Origin: Acidobacteriota bacterium | Lineage (GTDB): Bacteria > Acidobacteriota > Terriglobia > Bryobacterales > Bryobacteraceae | NCBI GenBank assembly: GCA_014584705.1 | Contig: JACTMJ010000006.1 | Span: 340,625 to 404,624 of the forward strand | Length of the DNA: 64,000 nucleotides | Reading direction: 5' to 3' | In this document: positions 52,988 through 61,104 of the stretch, one piece after another | Layout of the letters: each line of letters opens with the position of its first letter | How positions within the stretch are numbered: the first letter of the stretch is position 1 | The notes under the pieces: model-generated | The model's input: the letters and a program-made list of their open reading frames with translations, nothing else | What the model was told of the DNA's origin: nothing | Databases searched by the model: none | Program-made: the position numbers and the translations under genes

Positions 52988-53635
52988 TCAGGCGCTCGAA
53001 TCCATGAGCTGATAGCAGACAAGGGACACCACTCGCCTCTGGCCCTGCCCCATGGGCGTCACTTCATGAGGAACGACGCCCCCTAATAGGACGGCCGAAT
53101 CGCCCGCTTGCAGATCGACGGTGAAACCCAGGTTCGCGCGGCTGGCCGGGATCATGGAAAGCGGAAGGGCGCAGTATTCCGGATACGCGCGCAAGGCGCC
53201 CTGCCGCTCTCCTTCCTCCCACAGACAGGTCACGAACGTGACGTCACAAACCTCGATATCACGATGCAGACCGAGGCGATCTCCCGGACGATCATAGACC
53301 GTAATTGAGCCGCCGCCCGCATAGCGCACCTCCGCCGAGAGCAACCCCTGCAAGACCCTCAGCATTTCCGGGCCGCCGCAGATCCCGTTCAGACAATGCC
53401 CGGCGGTGACACCGCTGACGAAGCGCTCCGGTTGGCCTCCGCGCCAATCCTCCTGGTTGGCGTTGGACCATTCCTGCCGTTCGGCTTTCCCCAGAATGCC
53501 CTCCGCTTCCCTCCGGATGGCGGAAAGCGCGGCCGCTCCGGGGAAACCGGCGAGCGCCAGAAAGCCGCCCGCGCGCCAGAGCGCGGATTGCAGCACCTTG
53601 GGCCAGCGTTCGGTGAGTTCCTCGTAAGGAGTCAT
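52988..53635 (-). CDS. Fe(II)/2-oxoglutarate-dependent oxygenase (AlkB-like fold)
   Basis: Predicted cytoplasmic dioxygenase of 215 aa. The iron triad is seen as His-x-Asp in GLHRDIEVCD (about 122-124) and a distal His in VVPHEVTPMG (about 188), with the 2-oxoglutarate Arg in QGQRRVVSLVCYQ. Fold resembles AlkB, but the place as last gene of the radical SAM operon, overlapping the B12 radical SAM stop by four bases, argues for a hydroxylase acting on the cluster's product rather than a DNA repair enzyme. Substrate is inferred only from context. Confidence 0.76.
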   Translation of the reverse strand: MTPYEELTERWPKVLQSALWRAGGFLALAGFPGAAALSAIRREAEGILGKAERQEWSNANQEDWRGGQPERFVSGVTAGHCLNGICGGPEMLRVLQGLLSAEVRYAGGGSITVYDRPGDRLGLHRDIEVCDVTFVTCLWEEGERQGALRAYPEYCALPLSMIPASRANLGFTVDLQAGDSAVLLGGVVPHEVTPMGQGQRRVVSLVCYQLMDSSA

Positions 53636-55506
53636 GCCGCAAGGGGTGTTTGATACTGCTCCAACCCCACATACTCTTGGTCCGTGCGAATTGCCAGGCT
53701 CAGGTACTGGTTCCCTTCCCTCACCATCAGGTCCAGCGAGAGCATCTGCTCGAGAAATGTGCGGATACTCGCTTCATTGGCCTCGATCGTGCGGCCGGTC
53801 AGGCGCGAGGCGAGTTCCAGAATCTGCTTCAGGCTCCGGATCTCATCGCAGAACTCGTAGACCTCCCGCTGCAAGCCGCTGAACGGATAGAGGCGATGCG
53901 CATGGGCCGGGCGCGTATCCACAACCATCAGCTCCGGATCCGTGCCGTACTTCTTCACCAGGTCTCCGCCGCGGTTGCTCTTCCAGATCCGGATCGGCTC
54001 TTCAAGATCCTTCATCACCGCCTGCGGATCCCGGCCATCGCGATGCTTGTATTCAAAGAAGTAGGCAAGATTCGCCACGGCCTCCGGAGGAAGCGGGTAG
54101 AGGAACGCGTACAGCGCGAAAGGCTTCACCTCCACCAGCCCGAACGCTTCGGCATTGTTGAAATTCGGGCTGAACCGGTCGAGCCGGATCGGGCTTACCG
54201 CCCCCGGCGGGCGGAGGTGGTAGAGAGCCGGAATGGTGGCGGCCACGTCGTCGTAATCCTGCTTTGTCTCGCCGGGAAAGCCGTAAAGGAAGTTCCAGGC
54301 CGCTTCCACGTTATGCTCGCGACAACTCTTCAGAAGCTGAATATTCTGAATAGCCGTTACGCCCTTCTTCATCAGCTTGAGCACCGGGCTGCTTAGGCTC
54401 TCGACGCCGGGCTGGACGGCCCAGACGCCCGCCTCCTTGAGCAGTTGGACTTGCTCCGGGCGAAGGTTCGATTTGATCTCGTAGAAGATGTTGTAGCCGG
54501 CCTTCTTCGCCTTCAGAGCGGGCAGGAAGTTTTGGAAATAGTCGTGGGCGATGATATTGTCCACGGCCGAAAAGTTCTTCAGGTTGTATCGTTCGCTTTG
54601 CCGGTCCAGTTCGGCGATCGTTCGCTCCGCACTCTTCGAACGAAACTTCATCGTGTCGCCGTTGAGGCCGCAGAAGGTGCAATGGGATTTGGCGCCCCAC
54701 CAGCAGCCGCGCGCGCTTTCGAAGAGGAGCGTCGGGTGGATGCGTTCCTTCAGGCGGCTGCCCGCGATGGCGGCAAAATACTCGGCAAAATCGGGGTCCG
54801 GCAGCGCGTCCATGTCATGCACACGATCCTGCGGAGCGGCGACGCATGGCACTCCTTTCCGCCGGTAGATCAGCCCGCGCACATCGTCCGCGGGTGCATC
54901 CGTTGCCAGCCGCTTGAGGAATTCCGGAAAGCTGTAATCGGCCTCTCCGCCAATGATGGCATCGATCCAGGGGAACTGCCGCATGATCTCCATGCCCATC
55001 ACGCCTTCGCAGTTTGCGCCGCCCATCATCGTGATCTTTTCGGGAAAGCGGTCCTTGATGCGGCGGGCTAGAGCAAGGGAAGCAAGCGTCTGCTGAAACG
55101 TGGATGTGAACCCGATCACGTCATAGTCGGCGATCGCGAAGCGGTCCATGCATTCATCGAGAAAGGGTGCGACGAGTTCGCGCGCTTCGAGCAAGGATTC
55201 GAAGTTGGTGGGAGCGCCGACGTTCGCCTTCACCGTCGCCAGGTAGGTGGCCGTATCGATCCGGTCTCGGAAGAGATCCTGAGCGAAGAGCCAGTCTCCG
55301 GCGAAGAGCGCATGGCTGAGTGAGTCATCGATCACCAGATAGCGGTCAAGCCCGATGGTCTCGGCAAAGCGCAGGTTCGCATATTCCGTATGGCATTCAA
55401 AGCCTTCCTGCTCCGCGCGCGCCTTCAGCGTGGCGATCCCGATCGACGGGCGCGACACGGAGACGAACGGCATTGTCAGGAGCAACACGCGTGGATTTCG
55501 CTTCAT
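53632..55506 (-). CDS. B12-binding radical SAM enzyme, RiPP-maturation (rSAM_ocin_1-like) type
   Basis: Predicted radical SAM C-methyltransferase of 624 aa. N-terminal cobalamin-binding domain (about 1-215: LLLTMPFVSVSRPSIGIATL, GFTSTFQQTLASLALARRI, MMGGANCEG). The radical SAM domain (about 258-480) has an unusual cluster motif C268-x7-C276-x2-C279 (GCWWGAKSHCTFCGLNG), the hallmark I recall for the RiPP maturation radical SAM protein 1 family. Usual substrates there are ribosomal peptides. C-terminal domain (about 490-624) is family-specific. Overlaps its neighbours by four bases on both sides. Confidence 0.82.
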   Translation of the reverse strand: MKRNPRVLLLTMPFVSVSRPSIGIATLKARAEQEGFECHTEYANLRFAETIGLDRYLVIDDSLSHALFAGDWLFAQDLFRDRIDTATYLATVKANVGAPTNFESLLEARELVAPFLDECMDRFAIADYDVIGFTSTFQQTLASLALARRIKDRFPEKITMMGGANCEGVMGMEIMRQFPWIDAIIGGEADYSFPEFLKRLATDAPADDVRGLIYRRKGVPCVAAPQDRVHDMDALPDPDFAEYFAAIAGSRLKERIHPTLLFESARGCWWGAKSHCTFCGLNGDTMKFRSKSAERTIAELDRQSERYNLKNFSAVDNIIAHDYFQNFLPALKAKKAGYNIFYEIKSNLRPEQVQLLKEAGVWAVQPGVESLSSPVLKLMKKGVTAIQNIQLLKSCREHNVEAAWNFLYGFPGETKQDYDDVAATIPALYHLRPPGAVSPIRLDRFSPNFNNAEAFGLVEVKPFALYAFLYPLPPEAVANLAYFFEYKHRDGRDPQAVMKDLEEPIRIWKSNRGGDLVKKYGTDPELMVVDTRPAHAHRLYPFSGLQREVYEFCDEIRSLKQILELASRLTGRTIEANEASIRTFLEQMLSLDLMVREGNQYLSLAIRTDQEYVGLEQYQTPLAA

Positions 55507-56531
55507 TGCATCAGCCCCAGTTGGATGAGTTGCGGTGTCTGTTCACGGAGATTCACGAGCGTTCCCAGCAGCTCACGGTCTCGCGCGGATTGAGGGTCGG
55601 ATTCGGCGGAAAGCTGCCTTGCCAGCCCGTCGGAATTGATGGAGAAACGATTGTGGCCGCAGCCATTGCACAGCGGCCGTTCATGCAGGCGGCCCTCGTC
55701 GCTCAGGGCGCGAATAGAGCGGTACCGCGCGCCCTCCCATACTTCCCGGATCGTGGCGTCGCGCACGTTCCCCATCACGTTGTCGCGCCGCCAGTCCATG
55801 CAGCAGGTAACCACGTCGCCGTTCCATAACACGGCGAGGGAAGAATAGAGCGCCTGGCAGGCCGTCATGTGCCAGTTGTGCAACTGGCTGCGGTTGGCCG
55901 GTTCCGTGAAGGGCAGCATGCCTGCGAACTCCGCCGCGTCGATGTTCCCCGCGCGGTCATTCAGCGGATTGAGGTAGAACTCCACGCCACGGCTGCGCCA
56001 GTAGTCACGCATCAGCGCCACTTCGTCGCGGTTGCGCTTCATAAAGATGGCCGTCACCACGAGGCGCGTCCGCGAGTTGCGGCGCTTGAGGCAATCCCAA
56101 AGCTCGTTCACGTTCCGGAGAACGGCGTACCCGTCGATCTTCATCGTGTCCCGGTAAGTGTCTCCGGTGATGCCGTTTGAGCTGATATGGATGGTGTGCA
56201 GCGGCAGCGAGGCCAGTCCCTCGATGACATCCTTGCGAAGCAATGCGCCGTTGGTGGTGATGCAAACCTGAGCGTACGGATTCTTCCGCACCATGTATTC
56301 GGTGCGCTCCACGATCCGCTTGTCCATCAGCGGATCGTTGTTCAGAAACGGCTGCAGCAGCTTGACCGGGTAATGGCTCACCTCATCAATCAGGCGGCGG
56401 TATAGCGATTCCTCCATTACGCCCTGAGGCTCGGTTTGGGAGACAACCGGGTGCGGACAGAAACCGCATTTTGCATTGCACCGGGAGGTCGTCTCGATCT
56501 GTACGCCCGCGGGAAATGGGGAAATGCGCAT
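55503..56531 (-). CDS. Radical SAM/SPASM protein
   Basis: Radical SAM enzyme with a C-terminal SPASM cluster domain, 342 aa. ATG 56531 chosen because GGAG lies about 9 bases before it; a longer frame would overlap the upstream gene. Cluster motif C18-x3-C22-x2-C25 (SRCNAKCGFCPHP). PFLNNDPLMDKRI, TTNGALLRKDVI and the SPASM part VVTCCMDWRRDNVMGN...LCNGCG follow. It is clearly paralogous to the C-terminal third of the preceding 1056-aa fusion. Substrate unknown; SPASM enzymes often act on peptides. Confidence 0.85.
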   Translation of the reverse strand: MRISPFPAGVQIETTSRCNAKCGFCPHPVVSQTEPQGVMEESLYRRLIDEVSHYPVKLLQPFLNNDPLMDKRIVERTEYMVRKNPYAQVCITTNGALLRKDVIEGLASLPLHTIHISSNGITGDTYRDTMKIDGYAVLRNVNELWDCLKRRNSRTRLVVTAIFMKRNRDEVALMRDYWRSRGVEFYLNPLNDRAGNIDAAEFAGMLPFTEPANRSQLHNWHMTACQALYSSLAVLWNGDVVTCCMDWRRDNVMGNVRDATIREVWEGARYRSIRALSDEGRLHERPLCNGCGHNRFSINSDGLARQLSAESDPQSARDRELLGTLVNLREQTPQLIQLGLMQ

Positions 56532-56547
56532 TCCGTTCCGCTCCAGG

Positions 56548-59500
56548 TCAGTTCTGCACATAGGTGCAGTCGTTGCAAAGCGAGAGTTCGGCCACGCGCC
56601 CCTCTTCGTGGAGGCGTCGATAGTGCCGGTAAGGCTCTCCCTGCCAAATCTCTCGAATGCTCTGCCGCCCGACGTTCCCGAGCACCACCTTGCGCCGCCA
56701 ATCCATGCAGCAAAGAAGGGCATCTCCGTTGTAGCCGATGTACATTTTCCGGTAGAGCAGATCGCAGATCCGGACGGGCTTCGGGGCGACCGGCTTATAG
56801 TTCAGTTCGACGAAGTTCTTCACGTTGCCCGCGCGGTTTACCAGCGGCGAAGAACCGGATTGCACGCCGCGGCTTTGCCAGTATCGAATGTTCTCTTCAA
56901 TCTCGCCGCGCATCGGTTCCGTCTCGATCATGTTCGTGAATACGCGCAGAGAATCCGGTTTCACATCGAGCAGATAGTCGATATTGCGCTTCACGACATC
57001 GAACTTCAGCCCCATGATGTGCTCGTAAGTCTCCTTCGTCGCGCCATTGAAGCTGAACCAGATGCCATCCAGGCCGGTCTTCACGAGTTGGTCAGTAACC
57101 TTCGGGAAGAGCAGCGAACCGTTGGTGGTAACGGTGAGCATGATGTGCGGAAGGCGTGCTTTCGTTCGGGCAAGGAAATCACACATCCGCGTATCCGTGA
57201 AGGGTTCGTTATTGAGGAATGGTTCAATCCGCCAGAGATACCGCTGCCCCTCGCATTGCCGGAGGATGTCGTCGTACATCTCCACGGACATCCTTCCCTG
57301 AGGCAGTTCCTTCGATACCTCCGGGTACGGACACATGATGCAGGTGGCGTTGCAGGCGGTATTGGTCTCCACCTGGATCTCGGCGGGGAAGTCGAGTCCT
57401 TCGCTCACAAACTTTCGAACCACCACCGGCGGAGCGCTCTTCGGCAGCGGCGCGCAGACGTCCCGCAGCAACTGGTGCCACTGCTCCGTCACGCGGCGCG
57501 CTCCATAGTTCTGGAAGACATGCAGCCAGTGCCGCTCGCCGAGAGCAAGGCGCTTCGCGCTGTCGATTGCAAGCTGCTCAATCGCTCCGGTGAGCGCAAC
57601 GATGTCTCCGGGCGGAACGAGCACGCCAGCATCTCCGTCGCAAAGCTGCTCGCGCGCGGCACCGTCTTCGTAAGCGATTACGGGTGTGCCCGCCGCGCCG
57701 GCTTCATTGATCACGTGGGACATCCCCTCGCCCCGCGATGGAAGCACGACGATATCGGCGGCTTTCATCACCGCCGGGATATCCTGACGGGCACCGGCAA
57801 ACGTGAATCGCTTCGCTCCAAAGATGGAGTAGGCGCGCTCCATCAATTGCTTCGCGTAGTCGCGCTGGAAGGCATCCGCCGGACCCACAATAAGAAAGCG
57901 CAGCTTCTGCAGGCGGGGCAGCAGCGTGCGTGCCGCCTCAATGAGATCGTCAATGCCCTTCTTCGCATCGAGCCTCCCCACGAAGAGCACCACCGTCTCG
58001 TCGCCGAAACCGAGTTCGCGCCGGAGGGTTTCGCGGTCAAGGCGCTCGTACTCCGCCATGTCCACCATCGATGGAAGGAAAACGGCGCGGGAACGATCCG
58101 GAAACAGCGGCTTCGCGGCATCCCGAATGGCCGGGGAAACGCCCACCAGGCGCGCGGTGCGATTCTTGGGTACGCGCCGCACTTCCTCGACGATGCCCGC
58201 GTGCTCCACCAGCGCGCACTCGCTCTCCGGAATTCGCAGCATCGCCGCGTGGGCGATCGATACATCCTGGCAGGCGACAACCACGCGGATGCCCTCCGCG
58301 CGAATCTTCCGCTCCAGGTAAAGCACCTTCTCGGCCGTACTCGCGAGACCGTGACAGACCGTATCAATCGGGACCCGCAGTTGCTCGAGCCGCGCCTTGG
58401 CTGGTGAATCTTCCGGCACCTCATAGAGACTCAGCACGGAAAGAGGGTAGGCGGAGCGATTGAGATAGCGGGCCAGAATCGCTACTTCGGTTTCTTCTCC
58501 CCCGGTGCGCAACGTGGAGAGCACAAACAGGACCGGCTGAATCGATTTGCGTACGGGAGGCGGCGCGAAGGCGCGCGTTTCCGGCTGACGGTATCGTTCC
58601 TCTTCCGCTTCCAGCGACGCGAGCCAGGCCTCAGAGCACTTGTCGAAGTCGAGGAGAGTGTGGGCGTCCCGCCGTGCTTCCTCCCCGAGTTCGTGACAGC
58701 GCTCCGGGTGATCCACGAGATCGGATATTTCACGGATGAGCCCGTGGATATCATGCGGCTCCACAAGCCGGCCGTTGGCGTTGTGACGCAGCACGTCGGG
58801 AACGCCCCCCACTCGGGATGCAATCACGCCAAGTCCCATCGCCATCGCTTCCGCGAGCGCATTAGGGAATCCATCGGCCAGCGACGGATGGCAGAAAACG
58901 TCACTCGCCGCCAGGAGGCTGGGCATTTCACGCACATTCCCGGCGAAGCGGACCGCCCCGTTCAACCCGAGGTGATCGCGTAACGTCAGCAACCGCTCGC
59001 GATCCTCTCCTTCCCCCGCCAGCGCGAGCCTCAGGTTGGGCCTTTGTTTCCGTGTCTCCGCGAACGCGAGTAGCAGGTTATCCTGCCCCTTTTGCGCATT
59101 CAGCCGCGCCGCACAGGTGACGACGGTTTCTTCGTCGGAGAATCCCCAACGCGCCCGCTCTTCCGCTCGTGGATGCTTGGATGCATCAAAGCGGGTGAGA
59201 TCGACCCCCTCCGGAACCGTGGCGACATACTCCGCGGACGCACCCTGAAGGCCTTGCCAGTCGACAAATTCCCGCCGGTTCTGCTCCGAAACGACGTGGA
59301 GACGCCGTACAGCGGCGCCCCCGCCGAAGCCGTAGTCAGACGGGCTGACGCCGGTGATCGGGGGCAGACCGGTCTTCAGAACGAGGAATGGATTGTCGTC
59401 TCCGAACGCAGCCCTGCCGGCCACGACGTCGGACAACACGCGCGCTTCCGAAAAGCGCGTGATCACCGTGCAGTAGAGAGCCTGTATCCGACGGCTGGCG

Positions 59501-59718
59501 AGGAACCCGCGCAGCGCTGTTTCGAAGGGGACGCCGGGAAAGAACTGATAACCGTGGACGTCAATACCGCGCTCCAGGCATTCGCGAAACAGGGCGCTGC
59601 GATACGGGCAGGCCACGGATGCCTCATGGCCATGCCGCGCAAGCCATTCCGTCATTCGCAATACCCAGTGCTCGCCACCGCCGAGAATGGAGATGTCATT
59701 CAGGAAACAGACACGCAT
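56548..59718 (-). CDS. Fusion of two GT4 glycosyltransferases and a radical SAM/SPASM domain
   Basis: A 1056-aa three-part protein. Part 1 (about 1-375) is a GT4 glycosyltransferase (ISILGGGEHWVLRMTEWLA, AARLNAQKGQDNLLLAFAE, HPSLADGFPNALAEAMAMG). Part 2 (about 390-770) is a second GT4 unit (STLRTGGEETEVAILARYL, VLFVGRLDAKKGIDDLIEAA, LPSRGEGMSHVINEAGAAG). Part 3 (about 775-1056) is a radical SAM/SPASM enzyme with C789-x3-C793-x2-C796 (TACNATCIMCPYPEV) and a SPASM end (LLCCMDWRRKVVLGN, LCNDCTY). The frame is open throughout with no sign of sequencing error, and linkers are short. It overlaps the GT9 gene by 19 bases. I know of no characterised protein of this make-up. Confidence 0.86.
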   Translation of the reverse strand: MRVCFLNDISILGGGEHWVLRMTEWLARHGHEASVACPYRSALFRECLERGIDVHGYQFFPGVPFETALRGFLASRRIQALYCTVITRFSEARVLSDVVAGRAAFGDDNPFLVLKTGLPPITGVSPSDYGFGGGAAVRRLHVVSEQNRREFVDWQGLQGASAEYVATVPEGVDLTRFDASKHPRAEERARWGFSDEETVVTCAARLNAQKGQDNLLLAFAETRKQRPNLRLALAGEGEDRERLLTLRDHLGLNGAVRFAGNVREMPSLLAASDVFCHPSLADGFPNALAEAMAMGLGVIASRVGGVPDVLRHNANGRLVEPHDIHGLIREISDLVDHPERCHELGEEARRDAHTLLDFDKCSEAWLASLEAEEERYRQPETRAFAPPPVRKSIQPVLFVLSTLRTGGEETEVAILARYLNRSAYPLSVLSLYEVPEDSPAKARLEQLRVPIDTVCHGLASTAEKVLYLERKIRAEGIRVVVACQDVSIAHAAMLRIPESECALVEHAGIVEEVRRVPKNRTARLVGVSPAIRDAAKPLFPDRSRAVFLPSMVDMAEYERLDRETLRRELGFGDETVVLFVGRLDAKKGIDDLIEAARTLLPRLQKLRFLIVGPADAFQRDYAKQLMERAYSIFGAKRFTFAGARQDIPAVMKAADIVVLPSRGEGMSHVINEAGAAGTPVIAYEDGAAREQLCDGDAGVLVPPGDIVALTGAIEQLAIDSAKRLALGERHWLHVFQNYGARRVTEQWHQLLRDVCAPLPKSAPPVVVRKFVSEGLDFPAEIQVETNTACNATCIMCPYPEVSKELPQGRMSVEMYDDILRQCEGQRYLWRIEPFLNNEPFTDTRMCDFLARTKARLPHIMLTVTTNGSLLFPKVTDQLVKTGLDGIWFSFNGATKETYEHIMGLKFDVVKRNIDYLLDVKPDSLRVFTNMIETEPMRGEIEENIRYWQSRGVQSGSSPLVNRAGNVKNFVELNYKPVAPKPVRICDLLYRKMYIGYNGDALLCCMDWRRKVVLGNVGRQSIREIWQGEPYRHYRRLHEEGRVAELSLCNDCTYVQN

Positions 59719-60599
59719 CGCTGCACCGTACCCCTCTTTGCCAGAACGCGATCCATCGCCTCCAGCACTTCGTTGACGGTTGTTTGGCGGGGATCCTTAT
59801 AGATCACCTCGCATGCGGTGGCTTCCGCCGGATTGGCCCAGGGAAGCGGCATCAGATTCGAGTAGATGACCACCAGCGGTGCATCCACCGCCGCTGAAAG
59901 GTGGCCGATCCCGTTCTCGACAGTCACGACGCAGGCAGCGTTTTCAAGCAGCGCGGCAACCACCTTGATCGGCAATCCATGCAACGGCTGCACTCCGGGC
60001 ACGTCGGGGAACGGGTCGCGCTCGGAACCGATGCTGAACACGTCGAGGTCCAACTCCTCGCGGATCCGTTGAGCCAGCTCACGCCAGGATTCCGCGGGCC
60101 AATCCTTCTTCCTTCCCTGCCCGTCTTCGCGCTCCGGGTTCGAGACGGAATGCCAGCTCAGAACGGTGTAGGGCTTCGGCGTCAGCAACCGGGCGGCGCG
60201 GCGTTCCAACTCGTCCAAAACAATAACGGGCCGCACGGAATCCGTCTCAACCCCCACGATCTTCGCGAACGCCTTGCTGATGTGCTGCTGGAATACATCC
60301 GCACTGGTCACCACCGCACGCAGATCCATCATATAGAGCGTTGCCGCGTCCCGAAGCGCGATCGGCAATGTCGCGATCCACTGGTTGCGCTGTTCCGGAA
60401 TACCGTTAAGGTACATCCGTTCGCTGTATATCAATAGATCAATATCCGGGTTCCCATCCAGCACACGAGTAAATGGAGCCGCCTGCGTAACCACGGTAAT
60501 GGATACGCCGGGATTCGCCTGGCGAAACGCGCGCAAAGCGGGTGTAATACAAAGGGTATCCCCCAGTGCATTCAAACTCACGAAGACTGCTCTCGACAA
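59700..60599 (-). CDS. GT9 (heptosyltransferase-like) glycosyltransferase
   Basis: GT-B glycosyltransferase of the ADP-heptose transferase type, 299 aa. TTG 60599 is chosen: GAAGGGGG lies 9 bases before it and the protein then begins SRAVFVSLNALGDTLCITPA, the family start; the frame stays open to 60686. Other motifs are WHSVSNPEREDGQGRKKDWP and the donor site VVTVENGIGHLSAAVDAPLVV. No lipopolysaccharide core genes are near; it opens the radical SAM/glycosyltransferase operon, 131 bases after the repeat-peptide gene. Confidence 0.83.
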   Translation of the reverse strand: MSRAVFVSLNALGDTLCITPALRAFRQANPGVSITVVTQAAPFTRVLDGNPDIDLLIYSERMYLNGIPEQRNQWIATLPIALRDAATLYMMDLRAVVTSADVFQQHISKAFAKIVGVETDSVRPVIVLDELERRAARLLTPKPYTVLSWHSVSNPEREDGQGRKKDWPAESWRELAQRIREELDLDVFSIGSERDPFPDVPGVQPLHGLPIKVVAALLENAACVVTVENGIGHLSAAVDAPLVVIYSNLMPLPWANPAEATACEVIYKDPRQTTVNEVLEAMDRVLAKRGTVQRCVSVS

Positions 60600-60730
60600 G
60601 GCGCAACACCCCCTTCGCACGCAGGGTGAAAGATCACCCGCGCGCCCTGTGAACGGTAGTACAGGCGTGAGCGGCGCAGCGCCCACGCCCGCGCGGATTC
60701 TCTGGCAACCTCAGAGTGACGACGGCGACC

Positions 60731-61024
60731 CTAAATCGGATCGATCGGTTCGATCGGTTGCCGGGGAATGATCGGTTCACGCGGGACAATTTCCGACTGA
60801 ATCGGAGTAATGGGGGATGGAAGGATCGACGCCACGATGGAATCCAGCGTGGCGATAGTCGTAATGGTTGCGATGGGGTCAATCGAACTCACCGTAGTGA
60901 TCGTCTCGATCGACGAGATCGTGAATACCGGCGAAATTGGAACAATCGGAGTAATGGGAGCGATTGAACCAATCGGCGTGATTGGGGCAATGGGACTAAT
61001 TGGAGGAATTGGCGAGATACCCAT
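60731..61024 (-). CDS. Ile/Pro triplet-repeat protein (candidate precursor peptide)
   Basis: A 97-aa protein with no known family. It contains 27 Ile, 20 Pro, 12 Ser and 11 Thr, and no Lys, Cys, Tyr, Trp, His or Asn. From residue 3 to 63 every third residue is Ile, Val or Leu (21 in a row), giving (P/S/T)-I-X units such as SPIAPITPIGSIAPITPI; the phase slips by one after 63 and the end reads EPIDPI. Pro uses all four codons and Ser both TCN and AGT in matching positions, so selection acts on this reading frame, not just the DNA. Start is fixed: an in-frame TAA lies three codons upstream and AGAGAGG is 10 bases before ATG. No signal or leader peptide. Confidence 0.72.
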   Translation of the reverse strand: MGISPIPPISPIAPITPIGSIAPITPIVPISPVFTISSIETITTVSSIDPIATITTIATLDSIVASILPSPITPIQSEIVPREPIIPRQPIEPIDPI

Positions 61025-61034
61025 ACAGCTTTAG

Positions 61035-61041
61035 CCTCTCT
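61035..61041 (-). promoter_or_regulatory. Ribosome binding site of the repeat-peptide gene
   Basis: On the minus strand AGAGAGG, 10 bases before ATG 61024. It fixes the start together with the in-frame TAA at three codons upstream. Confidence 0.6.
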
Positions 61042-61075
61042 ATTGACAGTGTGTGGTGGGATCGAGCGTGTGACG

Positions 61076-61104
61076 AGTATGACGCCGGCCTGAATCCCGG
61101 TCAA
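61076..61104 (-). promoter_or_regulatory. Candidate promoter of the repeat-peptide/radical SAM cluster
   Basis: On the minus strand, -35 TTGACC (61104-61099), 17-base spacer and -10 CATACT (61081-61076, four of six). Transcription would start about 45 bases before the repeat-peptide ATG. Hexamer match only. Confidence 0.42.

Noticed and set aside
52988..53635. Assigning the gene as the DNA repair enzyme alkB
   Set aside because: The iron-binding residues fit the superfamily, but operon coupling to a radical SAM enzyme makes a specific alkB label unsafe.
60731..61024. The repeat tract as a simple non-coding minisatellite or CRISPR-like array
   Set aside because: Units differ at most wobble positions and lack identical spacers or repeats; the aliphatic residue is kept every third codon, which is protein-level conservation.
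60810..61034. Plus-strand ORF of 74 codons opposite the repeat-peptide gene, also repetitive (MGAIEPIGVIGAMGLIGG)
   Set aside because: Any frame over a 9-base-period sequence looks repetitive. Codon variation (all four Pro codons, TCN and AGT for Ser) keeps the minus-strand protein constant, and the minus strand has the ribosome site and operon context.
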